Assembly (NCBI GenBank): GCA_019100305.1
Contig: JAHRHW010000079.1
Location: 1-13,397, forward strand
Direction: 5' to 3'
DNA from: Candidatus Thiodiazotropha taylori
Lineage (GTDB): Bacteria > Pseudomonadota > Gammaproteobacteria > Chromatiales > Chromatiaceae
DNA length: 13,397 bases
Position numbers and translations under genes: made by a program. The notes beneath the pieces were generated by a model. That model was not told the origin of the DNA. It ran no database searches and saw nothing but the letters and a program-made list of their open reading frames with translations. Positions 1-6,725 of this stretch are shown here, piece by piece (the stretch's first letter is position 1; the number at the start of each line of letters is the position of its first letter).

Positions 1-1
1 C

Positions 2-556
2 AGCGGCGCCACCCAACCAAGCGGTAGTGGCAATCGGGCCTCACGTCAGTCCGCGCCAAGAACAAATCCGCAATTGTCAATGAAGCGCTCACCGGCAGCC
101 GCAGCAAAACCGACGCAGCCTGCTGCTCCAGCAGAGCCGGCCAAACCGGTAGCCAATGCGACTGATCCATCCGATTGGCAGGCCTTTTGCGCCGCCCTGC
201 AATTGGGAGGGATCACGCGTCAGTTGGCGCAAAACTGCGCCTTTGGCAGCTGGGACGGCAAGACACTGAATCTGACCCTCGATACGTCGAGGCGCCAACT
301 CCGGGTTGGGCAGTCTGAAATGCGCCTGCTGGAAGGGATAAGGAAACAGCTCGGGGAGTCGGTGCAGCTGTCGATTACCGAAGCGGTACCGCAGCAGGAG
401 ACGCCGGCAATGCGTGAAAAACGTCAGCTCGAAGAGCGGCAGACTGAGGCGGAAACGAGTATGGCGGTGGACCCGATGGTGAAGGAGATGGAGGAGCGAT
501 TTGGCGCAAAACTGATGCCGGAGTCGATTCGTCCTGTTGATGATTCCGCCGGTTGA
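2..556 (+). CDS. dnaX: DNA polymerase III subunit tau, C-terminal part (partial)
   Basis: This is the 3' end of dnaX, the tau subunit of the DNA polymerase III clamp-loader complex. The frame is open from base 2 and the N-terminal AAA+ part lies outside the window. What remains is a low-complexity Ala/Pro/Ser-rich linker (roughly the first 55 visible residues) followed by a compact domain starting at DWQAFCAALQLGG. That domain resembles tau domain V, which binds the polymerase alpha subunit and couples it to the clamp loader. The Pro/Ala linker followed by the DW...GGITRQLAQNC block is typical of gammaproteobacterial tau. The tail is acidic and ends with TGA at 554–556. ybaB and recR follow downstream, the classic neighbourhood of dnaX. 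The site of any programmed frameshift giving gamma is not in the window. Confidence 0.9.
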   Translation, partial: SGATQPSGSGNRASRQSAPRTNPQLSMKRSPAAAAKPTQPAAPAEPAKPVANATDPSDWQAFCAALQLGGITRQLAQNCAFGSWDGKTLNLTLDTSRRQLRVGQSEMRLLEGIRKQLGESVQLSITEAVPQQETPAMREKRQLEERQTEAETSMAVDPMVKEMEERFGAKLMPESIRPVDDSAG

Positions 557-599
557 AACGGCTTATGCTCTGTCAGAGTTATGATTTGTAACTAGCTGT

Positions 600-627
600 T
601 TTACAGTTATATAAATGATGTTTTAAA
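600..627 (+). promoter_or_regulatory. Candidate sigma-70 promoter for ybaB–recR
   Basis: In the AT-rich gap after dnaX, TTTACA (600–605, five of six consensus bases) is followed after 16 bases by TTTAAA (622–627, four of six). It would place transcription start about 70 bases before ybaB. Another -10-like hexamer, TATGAT at 580–585, has no good -35. This is a pattern match only, and read-through from dnaX is equally possible. Confidence 0.25.
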
Positions 628-647
628 GTAGTTTGTCAAATTGATTT

Positions 648-675
648 CAGGTGCCAGCATAAGCATAGGCGCCTG
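648..675 (+). other. Hairpin in the ybaB leader
   Basis: CAGGTGCC (648–655) can pair with GGCGCCTG (668–675) through 8 pairs, one of them G-U, around a 12-base loop that carries two overlapping copies of AGCATA. No T-run follows, so it is not a standard intrinsic terminator. It ends 17 bases before the GAGG ribosome-binding site of ybaB. It could be an mRNA structure or a protein-binding site; its function is unknown. Confidence 0.4.
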
Positions 676-704
676 GGATTGGCCATGAATATGAGGTGTT
701 CGAC

Positions 705-1028
705 ATGAAAGGCGGTATTGGTAATTTAATGAAGCAGGCGCAAAAGATGCAGGCTGAAATGCAGCAGGCACAAGAGAAGCTGGCGCAGGAAGAGGTGACG
801 GGCGAGTCCGGGGGTGGGCTGGTCAAAGTGATCATGAATGGTAAACATGAAGTGCGCCGTGTCGAGATCGATGAGAGCCTGATGGGGGATGACAAAGAGA
901 TGCTCGAAGACCTGGTGGCAGCCGCGGTGAATGATGCTGCTCAGCGGGTCAGTCACAAGATGCAGGAGAGTATGTCAGGACTGACAGCCGGACTAGGTCT
1001 GCCTCCTGGTATGAAACTGCCATTCTGA
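705..1028 (+). CDS. ybaB: YbaB/EbfC family nucleoid-associated protein
   Basis: This small dimeric DNA-binding protein of the YbaB/EbfC family is nucleoid-associated and commonly encoded between dnaX and recR. The product has about 107 residues. It shows the family layout: an N-terminal GGIGNLMKQAQKMQ helix, a heptad-rich Gln/Glu helix, the VTGESGGGLVKVIMNG strand block, RRVEIDESL, DKEMLEDLVAAAVNDA and a C-terminal GLPPGMKLPF. The E. coli protein aligns over its whole length. I chose ATG 705 because GAGG at 693–696 sits 8 bases upstream. A GTG at 696 in the same frame would add MFD and gives a beginning that also looks like the family, but it has no ribosome-binding site of its own. The gap to recR is 73 bases, so co-transcription is likely. 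Confidence 0.93.
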   Translation: MKGGIGNLMKQAQKMQAEMQQAQEKLAQEEVTGESGGGLVKVIMNGKHEVRRVEIDESLMGDDKEMLEDLVAAAVNDAAQRVSHKMQESMSGLTAGLGLPPGMKLPF

Positions 1029-1101
1029 ATTCAATCAACCATGCCGATCAACAGCTGCCAGCTCTCTCTATCTGGCTCAACGCTCAGCTACAGGCCGGCC
1101 G

Positions 1102-1698
1102 ATGCCTGATACTGCGCTGCTCGACCAATTGATGACCGCACTGCGCTGCCTGCCGGGTGTTGGGGCTAAAACTGCCCAGCGCATGGCCTACCATCTGCTG
1201 GAGCGGGACAGGGAAGGTGGCCGGGTGCTCTCCCGGTTGTTGGCTGAGGCGATGGAGAGGATCGGTCATTGCCGCCAATGCAGAACCCTGAGTGAGCAGG
1301 AGCTGTGTCAGCTCTGTGCCAATCCCAGGCGGGATCAGAGTCTGCTCTGCATCGTTGAGAATCCTGCCGACCAGGCGATCATCGAACAGGCGGCAGACTA
1401 TCAAGGTGGCTATTTTGTCCTCGGTGGTCATCTCTCGCCACTGGATGGGATCGGTCCGAAAGAGATCGGACTGGATCTGTTGCAAGAGCGATTTGCCAGT
1501 GGCGGTGTCAAAGAGGTTATTCTGGCAACCAATCCCACCGTCGAGGGTGAGGCAACGGCACAATACGTCCACGACATGGCGCAACAGTTTGGCATTCGCA
1601 CAACCCGTATCGCCCAGGGGGTACCCATGGGGGGCGAGCTGGAATATGTGGATGGTGCAACCCTGGCCCACGCCATACGAGGGCGATCGGAATTTTGA
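1102..1698 (+). CDS. recR: Recombination mediator protein RecR
   Basis: RecR acts with RecF and RecO to load RecA on SSB-coated single-stranded DNA at gaps. The 198-residue length matches the family. An N-terminal helix-hairpin-helix contains LRCLPGVGAKTAQRMA (about residues 14–29). A four-cysteine zinc site follows at C57, C60, C69 and C72. A Toprim domain begins near residue 80 with LLCIVENPAD, including GGHLSPLDGIGP, and the C-terminal region contains ARGVPMGGELEY-like sequence, here AQGVPMGGELEYVD. The ATG at 1102 gives the same N-terminal length as E. coli RecR, although only a weak ribosome-binding site precedes it. The stop codon lies 9 bases before hinT, so the two genes are probably co-transcribed. 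Confidence 0.96.
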   Translation: MPDTALLDQLMTALRCLPGVGAKTAQRMAYHLLERDREGGRVLSRLLAEAMERIGHCRQCRTLSEQELCQLCANPRRDQSLLCIVENPADQAIIEQAADYQGGYFVLGGHLSPLDGIGPKEIGLDLLQERFASGGVKEVILATNPTVEGEATAQYVHDMAQQFGIRTTRIAQGVPMGGELEYVDGATLAHAIRGRSEF

Positions 1699-1707
1699 GG
1701 AGATACC

Positions 1708-2052
1708 ATGAGTGACTGCTTGTTCTGTAAATTTGTCAGCGGTGAAATACCTGTCCAGGCCGTCTATGAGGACAATGATGTACTGGCCTTCAGGGATATC
1801 AATCCACAGGCCCCCTGTCATGTGCTGATCATACCGAAAAAGCACATTTCCACACTCAATGATCTGTCCGAGGAAGATGCCGAACTGATGGGAAAACTCT
1901 ATCTGGCGGCGGCCAAAGTGGCCAAGCAGGAGGGTATAGATGAAGCAGGGTATCGTGCGGTGATGAACTGTAACGAACAAGCCGGTCAGACCGTTTTTCA
2001 TATCCACCTGCACCTGTTGGGCGGACGGCGCATGAACTGGCCACCGGGTTGA
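1708..2052 (+). CDS. hinT: HIT-family purine nucleoside phosphoramidase (HinT-like)
   Basis: This is a small HIT-superfamily hydrolase of the HinT/PKCI group, which cleaves AMP-linked phosphoramidates and acyl-adenylates. The histidine triad is HIHLHLL with H98, H100 and H102, the middle ones forming the nucleotide-transfer site. Other family landmarks are AFRDINPQAPCHVLIIPKKH (about residues 27–46) and GYRAVMNCNEQAGQTV. The N-terminal CLFC (C4, C7) is a pair seen in many HINT proteins and could bind zinc. Length (114) is slightly short of E. coli HinT because the C-terminal tail is brief. An excellent AGGAG lies just upstream of ATG 1708, immediately after recR. The next gene begins 30 bases downstream. 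Confidence 0.93.
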   Translation: MSDCLFCKFVSGEIPVQAVYEDNDVLAFRDINPQAPCHVLIIPKKHISTLNDLSEEDAELMGKLYLAAAKVAKQEGIDEAGYRAVMNCNEQAGQTVFHIHLHLLGGRRMNWPPG

Positions 2053-2082
2053 TCCGTCTGACCTGAGCCTGTTGCCAATCCA

Positions 2083-5007
2083 GTGAACACCAAGTCTGAA
2101 TCCAGTTACCAGCTGTCGATTGACGGTATGTCATGTCAGCACTGTGTGGCGTCTGTGGAGAAGGCGCTCACAGCCCTGCCCGGAGTGAGCCGGGTGGCTG
2201 TCGATCTGCAAGGGGCGTCTGCAGAGGTCACCGGTGGGAATGCGGATGAGGTCCTATCAGCGGTCAGAGAGGCGGGCTATGAAGCGGAACTGATCAGAGA
2301 AGATGTTGCATCGATCCCGGTCGCTCTGCCTGTGCTGCAACCTGTCCCCGCCGCACAGCGTCCCGTTGAAAAGATCGAGGGAGGCTATCAACTGGCTGTG
2401 CAGGATATGACCTGTGCCAGCTGCGTAGCAGCGGTTGAGCGGGCGATCAATGCCGTGCCCGGTGTCACTCAGGCCGCCGTCAATCTGGTGGAGAAACGGG
2501 CACAGGTTGTCGGAGGCTCACCCGAGGCGGTGGCTCAGGCGGTGATCGATCAGGGCTATGGCGCCTATCTGCTCGAGTCCCAGGCGGAGAGCAATCAGCT
2601 GCAGCTTCTCTTTTCCGATCAGGCAGTGGATCAGGCCACTCAACAAGTGGCGCTTGAGCGACTGTTTACCAGGCTGGACCCACAGGCAAGCTTTGAACTC
2701 AAAGCGTCTCTGTGGCATCTGCAAACCTCAATGCACCCTGCGGATCTGCTGATCGAACTGGAGCAACAGGGTTACCCGGCCCGCTTTAAAGAGAGCTATA
2801 ACGATCCCTATGCCGAGGAGGCAACGGCCGCTGCCAAAGAGATCAGACGTTCCTGGCAGAGAGCGGCGTTGGCCGGGGTTGTCGGCATCGGTCTTATGGC
2901 GGCTGAAATGACAGGCAATACACCTCTGGTGACGGCACCCGGAGGACAGAGCTACTGGCTGGCGGTTGCCATCATCTGTCTTCTGGTGATGCGTTTCAGT
3001 GGTGCACACTACTATCTCGGTGCGCTGAAACAGCTTAAGCACCGCAGCGCCAACATGGACACCCTGATCGCATTGGGAACAGGCAGTGCCTGGCTCTCCT
3101 CGCTGGTTATCGTATTGCAACCCGAAGGGATGATCCTGCAGGGGGAGAAACTCTACTTCGATGCCTCGGTACTGATACTGGCTTTCCTGCAACTCGGACA
3201 TGGGTTGGAGACCCGGGCCAAACGCACCACCAGTGAAGCGGTGGGCAGTCTGGTTGGATTGGCGCCGAAGCAGGCTGAAGTGGTGCGTGATCGGGGTTCG
3301 GCCACCATTCCGGTATCCCTGTTGTCGATCGGCGACCAGATCCAGGTGCGCCCGGGAGATCGCATTCCGATTGACGGTGAGGTGGTCGAGGGGATTTCAA
3401 GCGTTGACGAAGCGATGCTCACCGGTGAGTCGCTACCGCAAAAGAAACAGGCGGGGGATCCGCTGATCGGCGGCAGTGTCAACCGTTCCGGCCAGCTGCG
3501 ATTCAAAGTCACCCGCTTGGGGGAGGAGACCACCCTGGCCCATATCATCGCCATGGTGCGCCAGGCACAGATGAGTAAGCCTGAGATCGGTCGTCTGGTG
3601 GATAAAGTCTCAGCGGTTTTTGTGCCGGTGGTGGTTCTGATCGCCGTTGCGGCTTTTATCGTCTGGCTGTTGGTGGGTCCGACGCCACCTCTCTCTTACG
3701 CACTGACCGCCAGCATCGCTGTACTGGTGATCGCCTGTCCCTGTGCCCTGGGGCTGGCTACCCCCATTGCGATTATGGTTGGGACCAGCCGTGCCGCCCA
3801 GATGAGCGTGTTGATTCGCAACAGTGACGGTCTGCAATCCGCCAGCAGACTGACCCATCTGGTGGTGGATAAAACCGGCACCCTGACTCAGGGTGCGCCG
3901 AAAGTCACCGATGTCCATGCGGAAAATATGCCGCAAGCGGAGATGCTGGCCCTGGCCGGCGCTGTCGAGGCAGTCTCGTCCCACCCGCTGGCGGAGGCGA
4001 TTCTCGATCACCTCGGGCAGCAGGGTATCGAGATACCGGCGGTATCCGATTTCCATAACCATGAAGGTCTCGGCGTTGAAGGGCGGGTTGCCGGGAAACT
4101 GGTTCAATTGGGGGGTAGGCAATATCTGAAAAAGCTGAAGCTTACCCCTTCTGAGTCGTTTCAGAATGCGGCGAATCAGCAGTCTGCCGAGGCGGGTAGC
4201 CTGGTCTGGGTGGTTGTGGAGGATCAGCTGAGTGGCTTGCTGGTACTTAGGGATCCCCTGCGAAGTGACTCGGCTGCTGCAGTAAAATCACTTCAGGATC
4301 AAGGTGTTGAGGTAATTATTTGTAGCGGTGACAATCACCGTGCCGTGGAGGCGGTTGCTGAGAGTCTTGCCATAAAACAGGCACACAGTGAACTGCTGCC
4401 CGAGCAGAAACTGGAGGTAGTGAAGTCGCTTCAGCAACAGGGCAATCGTGTCGGCATGGTTGGGGACGGGGTGAACGACGCTCCGGCCCTGGCGCAGGCC
4501 GATACCGGATTTGCCATCGGTAGTGGCACCGATGTGGCGATCGAGCATGCGGATATCACCCTGGTTGGGGACTCACTGCGGAATGTCAGTACTGCAATCG
4601 GCATTTCCAGAGCAACCATCAGGAATATCAAGCAGAATCTTTTCGGTGCTTTTGTCTATAATATGATAGGTATACCTATGGCAGCCGGGTTGCTTTACCC
4701 TGTAACGGGCTGGCTGCTGCCACCCATGTTTGCCAGTGTGGCAATGGCAATGTCGTCAGTCACTGTGGTGGTAAATGCCAATCGATTGAGATTTTATGGT
4801 CCTATGACAACAACCCTCAAAGTAACCGGTATGACCTGTCCCCACTGTGTCAATAATGTGCAGAAAGCGTTATTGGGAGTGCCTGGTGTGGATGGTGCTG
4901 AAGTTGCCTTGGAAGAGGGTACTGCGGTTGTCCATGGCTCTGCACAGGCGGCAAGCCTGGTCCAGGCTGTGGTTGATGCCGGGTATGCTGCAGAGACTGA
5001 GACCTAA
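2083..5007 (+). CDS. copA: Copper-exporting P1B-type ATPase CopA with N- and C-terminal metal-binding domains
   Basis: This is an inner-membrane ATPase expected to pump Cu(I) out of the cytoplasm. At 974 residues it is long for the family because of extra soluble domains. Heavy-metal-associated (HMA) domains carry MSCQHC (C18, C21) and MTCASC (C111, C114). Residues about 171–238 look like a third ferredoxin-like fold without a CxxC. The membrane and catalytic part follows from about residue 260: TGES 447–450, the ion-site CPC 552–554, phosphorylated Asp 596 in DKTGTLT, HP 634–635 in the nucleotide domain, and GDGVND 794–799. YN (859–860) and MAMSS (888–892) in the last helices are the copper-selective signature. 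A further HMA with MTCPHC (C919, C922) closes the protein. The GTG at 2083 is the first start after an in-frame stop and has no clear ribosome-binding site, suggesting coupling to hinT 30 bases upstream. Confidence 0.95.
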   Translation: MNTKSESSYQLSIDGMSCQHCVASVEKALTALPGVSRVAVDLQGASAEVTGGNADEVLSAVREAGYEAELIREDVASIPVALPVLQPVPAAQRPVEKIEGGYQLAVQDMTCASCVAAVERAINAVPGVTQAAVNLVEKRAQVVGGSPEAVAQAVIDQGYGAYLLESQAESNQLQLLFSDQAVDQATQQVALERLFTRLDPQASFELKASLWHLQTSMHPADLLIELEQQGYPARFKESYNDPYAEEATAAAKEIRRSWQRAALAGVVGIGLMAAEMTGNTPLVTAPGGQSYWLAVAIICLLVMRFSGAHYYLGALKQLKHRSANMDTLIALGTGSAWLSSLVIVLQPEGMILQGEKLYFDASVLILAFLQLGHGLETRAKRTTSEAVGSLVGLAPKQAEVVRDRGSATIPVSLLSIGDQIQVRPGDRIPIDGEVVEGISSVDEAMLTGESLPQKKQAGDPLIGGSVNRSGQLRFKVTRLGEETTLAHIIAMVRQAQMSKPEIGRLVDKVSAVFVPVVVLIAVAAFIVWLLVGPTPPLSYALTASIAVLVIACPCALGLATPIAIMVGTSRAAQMSVLIRNSDGLQSASRLTHLVVDKTGTLTQGAPKVTDVHAENMPQAEMLALAGAVEAVSSHPLAEAILDHLGQQGIEIPAVSDFHNHEGLGVEGRVAGKLVQLGGRQYLKKLKLTPSESFQNAANQQSAEAGSLVWVVVEDQLSGLLVLRDPLRSDSAAAVKSLQDQGVEVIICSGDNHRAVEAVAESLAIKQAHSELLPEQKLEVVKSLQQQGNRVGMVGDGVNDAPALAQADTGFAIGSGTDVAIEHADITLVGDSLRNVSTAIGISRATIRNIKQNLFGAFVYNMIGIPMAAGLLYPVTGWLLPPMFASVAMAMSSVTVVVNANRLRFYGPMTTTLKVTGMTCPHCVNNVQKALLGVPGVDGAEVALEEGTAVVHGSAQAASLVQAVVDAGYAAETET

Positions 5008-5025
5008 GGTCTTTGGAATGATCTG

Positions 5026-5340
5026 ATGCAAGTCTCCAACTCACCACTTGCCCTGCCGAACCTAGCGGTCTCTCTGGAGCAACAGAGAAATGCCGCGACC
5101 CATCTGGTTCAGGCTTTACCATTGGCGTCGCAGGTTGGACACAGTGACGCTACCTTGCGCAGTGTGGAGAGTATCAAGCAGGCAGAACAGTTACTGCAAC
5201 GCCGTCAGTCAGAGCGGCAACTTACCCAGCTGCGGGATGATCCGCAGAGTCAGAAAGCGGTATCGAGTTATATGTCAGTGCAGTCGGGTCAGGAACGGGA
5301 TTATGTGAGTGAGGTGCTGGGCATCGATGTCTATGCCTAA
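5026..5340 (+). CDS. Small protein of unknown function downstream of copA
   Basis: I do not recognise this 104-residue product with confidence. It has no cysteine, no membrane segment and no signal peptide. It is rich in Gln, Ser and Arg, and the middle (about residues 45–75, SIKQAEQLLQRRQSERQLTQLRDD) should be helical and could be a coiled coil. The C-terminus VLGIDVYA gives the impression of a conserved end found in short gammaproteobacterial hypothetical proteins. The gene starts only 18 bases after copA, with a modest GGA nine bases upstream of ATG 5026, so it is probably translated from the copA mRNA. The lack of Cys, and of Met or His clusters, argues against a metal chaperone. Its coding character is supported by the long open frame in operon position, not by a family match. 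Confidence 0.7.
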   Translation: MQVSNSPLALPNLAVSLEQQRNAATHLVQALPLASQVGHSDATLRSVESIKQAEQLLQRRQSERQLTQLRDDPQSQKAVSSYMSVQSGQERDYVSEVLGIDVYA

Positions 5341-5356
5341 ACCTTCAGAACTGACC

Positions 5357-5384
5357 TGACCGGGACATCCCTGTCACCTGGTCA
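5357..5384. terminator. Candidate bidirectional hairpin between convergent genes
   Basis: TGACCGGGACA (5357–5367) pairs with TGTCACCTGGTCA (5372–5384), giving 11 base pairs with two single-base bulges and a four-base TCCC loop. It lies in the 59-base gap between the convergent genes ending at 5340 and 5400, where a shared terminator is expected. Neither strand has a clear T-run after the stem, so if it terminates it is not a textbook intrinsic terminator. Confidence 0.35.
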
Positions 5385-5399
5385 AGCTCCCATCAGAGT

Positions 5400-6176
5400 T
5401 TAAGTCGTCACCGGTTGCATGGTCTCACGAATCTTGTCGTGGGCCAGTATCTTGTCATCGCTGCGGATCAAGCGTTCGATGATGTGTTCACCGCGCATCG
5501 CACGAGGATTGATGCCGGTCTCCTTCAATATTTCGTAACTCTCGAAAAAACGCTTCCAGGTTATCTTTCTGACCTGGAGTTTTGCGCGAATCTCCGGGTT
5601 GTTGGTTTCCAGGAAAAGGCGATCAATCTGTTTCCATTCCTGGTAACGATCCGGATGATCCATACCCAACTTGTTGAGCCGTGACTGGCACTCCTCATGG
5701 GTCAGTCCGGAGACCAGTTTGCCTTCCATGAACAGCAGTCCCTGTCTCACTGTCGTGGTAGGCGGACGGTTGTTCCACTCCGCTACTTTTGCCGGGTCAC
5801 TGAAGATTTCACGTATCACATAGTGCGCCATGGTTTGGTTCATTTTGAACGAGTAGGGAATGTTGAAGTGTTTTAGAATGTCGACCTGTCGGCCATCGGG
5901 AGGGGAGAACAGACCAAGAATATTCATCGCCTGGCCTTTGCTGAGTTCCCGGTTCAAGCGGATATCCTTTTCTGCCAATTCGTTGAGCATGACTTCGGTT
6001 GCCGGTTCATTCTGCCAGGCTTCACCAGACTCGGCCGGCAGGCTCAAAGCGGTTTCAATCTGTTCTTGAAGTTCATCAACGTTGATCTGTGTAGCGTCAG
6101 CTTTGGATTGGCTCTTTTTGAACAGCAACAGCAGAGCACCAATCATCATTACAGCAAATAAGCTAGCTATCTCCAT
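5400..6176 (-). CDS. Membrane-anchored protein of unknown function with an internal duplication
   Basis: This 258-residue protein starts with one hydrophobic helix (about residues 4–19, ASLFAVMMIGALLLLF) followed by KKSQSK. It is therefore probably anchored by its N-terminus with the soluble part in the cytoplasm. Residues 25–80 are acidic and likely helical. Two similar blocks follow: residues 91–134 (beginning SPPDG-RQ, ending AEW) and 137–181 (beginning RPPTTTVRQ, ending QEW), which look like a tandem repeat. A basic helical region follows (about 195–240). I do not recognise a family. GGGAG seven bases before the ATG is a good ribosome-binding site. The gene is alone on its strand and convergent with the copA run. 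A TATACT hexamer at 6218–6213 (minus strand) could be its -10, but no matching -35 is evident. Confidence 0.8.
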   Translation of the reverse strand: MEIASLFAVMMIGALLLLFKKSQSKADATQINVDELQEQIETALSLPAESGEAWQNEPATEVMLNELAEKDIRLNRELSKGQAMNILGLFSPPDGRQVDILKHFNIPYSFKMNQTMAHYVIREIFSDPAKVAEWNNRPPTTTVRQGLLFMEGKLVSGLTHEECQSRLNKLGMDHPDRYQEWKQIDRLFLETNNPEIRAKLQVRKITWKRFFESYEILKETGINPRAMRGEHIIERLIRSDDKILAHDKIRETMQPVTT

Positions 6177-6486
6177 GGGTTAACTCCCGAGTTTATTGAT
6201 TACTGAGAGTTGAGTATAAGCAGATTGACTGGCGCTATTGTGAGAACTGATACACACAATGTATAGTGATTGTCAATAGATGAACAAAATGATTATTCAG
6301 ATTCTTGGGCTTTTATTTCTGCATATAATCTTGCAAGTGTGAGCTGTATCAAATTTAAGGTTATGGTCGTTTAACCTGATTTACTTTCTTAACGTTTTGA
6401 GAAGGATTGAGTAAGGGTAGGTCACTCTGCGGATCTGATACAGATTTTTTATTCGGATCAGTCGGAAGGGTACTACTTTAGTGTTA

Positions 6487-6551
6487 TTTGGTGGGGCATG
6501 GCCCCACTCTACTGTTGAGTTGATGGTGTAGGGGGGCCATGCCCCACCAAA
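6487..6551. repeat. REP/BIME-like double palindromic element
   Basis: TTTGGTGGGGCATGGCCCC (6487–6505) recurs as an exact reverse complement at 6533–6551, separated by 27 bases. Each arm is itself a hairpin: GTGGGGC-ATG-GCCCCAC at 6491–6507 is perfect, and GGGGC-CAT-GCCCC lies at 6533–6545. Two inverted palindromes of this kind resemble a BIME built from REP units. A single-hairpin relative occurs at 10611–10633. No transposase or RAYT gene is in the window. Confidence 0.8.
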
Positions 6552-6605
6552 AACCATTGATAAAACAAGCCGCAATGAGTTTTAGTTCTTAAGTAAACAT
6601 CATTC

Positions 6606-6661
6606 CGGATCAGTCGGGTTGCTGACAATGCTAGCTGATCCGTGTAACAGCAGACTATAGT
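6606..6661 (+). promoter_or_regulatory. Candidate promoter and operator of the kinase–HD-GYP operon
   Basis: TATAGT (6656–6661) matches five of six -10 bases and would place transcription start just before the leader ORF at 6685. The -35 region is poor. CGGATCAG (6606–6613) and its exact inverse CTGATCCG (6635–6642) lie upstream, the latter overlapping the -35 position; a third CGGATCAG is at 6454–6461. A weak -35 with an overlapping inverted repeat suggests an activator or repressor site, but this is inference. Confidence 0.3.
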
Positions 6662-6684
6662 ATCGGGATGTTCAGGGAGAGTTG

Positions 6685-6723
6685 ATGAAAGGTTGCAGGA
6701 TGAAATTGGTAATGGATTCTTAG
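6685..6723 (+). CDS. Possible 12-codon leader ORF before the kinase gene
   Basis: ATG 6685 is preceded by AGGGAG (6674–6679) at a spacing of five bases, the best ribosome-binding site in this area. It opens a frame reading MKGCRMKLVMDS and ends with TAG at 6721–6723. The stop lies two bases before ATG 6726, the probable start of the kinase, so ribosomes ending here could reinitiate and couple translation. Alternatively the strong site serves TTG 6693 of the kinase frame at a longer spacing and the short frame is accidental. No run of regulatory codons is present. Confidence 0.35.
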   Translation: MKGCRMKLVMDS

Positions 6724-6725
6724 CG

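Larger units (their letters stand above)
6177..6684. other. Intergenic region with repeats and candidate control sites
   Basis: About 500 AT-rich bases separate the divergent genes at 5400–6176 and 6726–8693. No protein-coding frame here is convincing. On the minus strand TTGACA (6276–6271) is a perfect -35 hexamer but has only a poor -10 (TGTATC). TATAAT at 6324–6329 (+) is a perfect -10 without a proper -35. The rest holds the double palindromic repeat at 6487–6551, GGATCAGTCGG twice (6455–6465 and 6608–6618) as a direct repeat around that element, and a CGGATCAG/CTGATCCG inverted pair before the kinase gene. Confidence 0.6.

Noticed and set aside
1084..2013. 309-codon open frame on the minus strand
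   Set aside because: It lies entirely antisense to recR and hinT, whose products are unmistakable; its translation has no recognisable family character.
3610..4122. 170-codon minus-strand frame inside copA
   Set aside because: Antisense shadow of the conserved ATPase core; Gln/Asn-rich product with no recognisable motif.
6324..6329. Perfect TATAAT as a promoter for the kinase operon
   Set aside because: No acceptable -35 at 16–18 bases and about 360 bases upstream of the leader ORF; AT-rich context makes chance likely.
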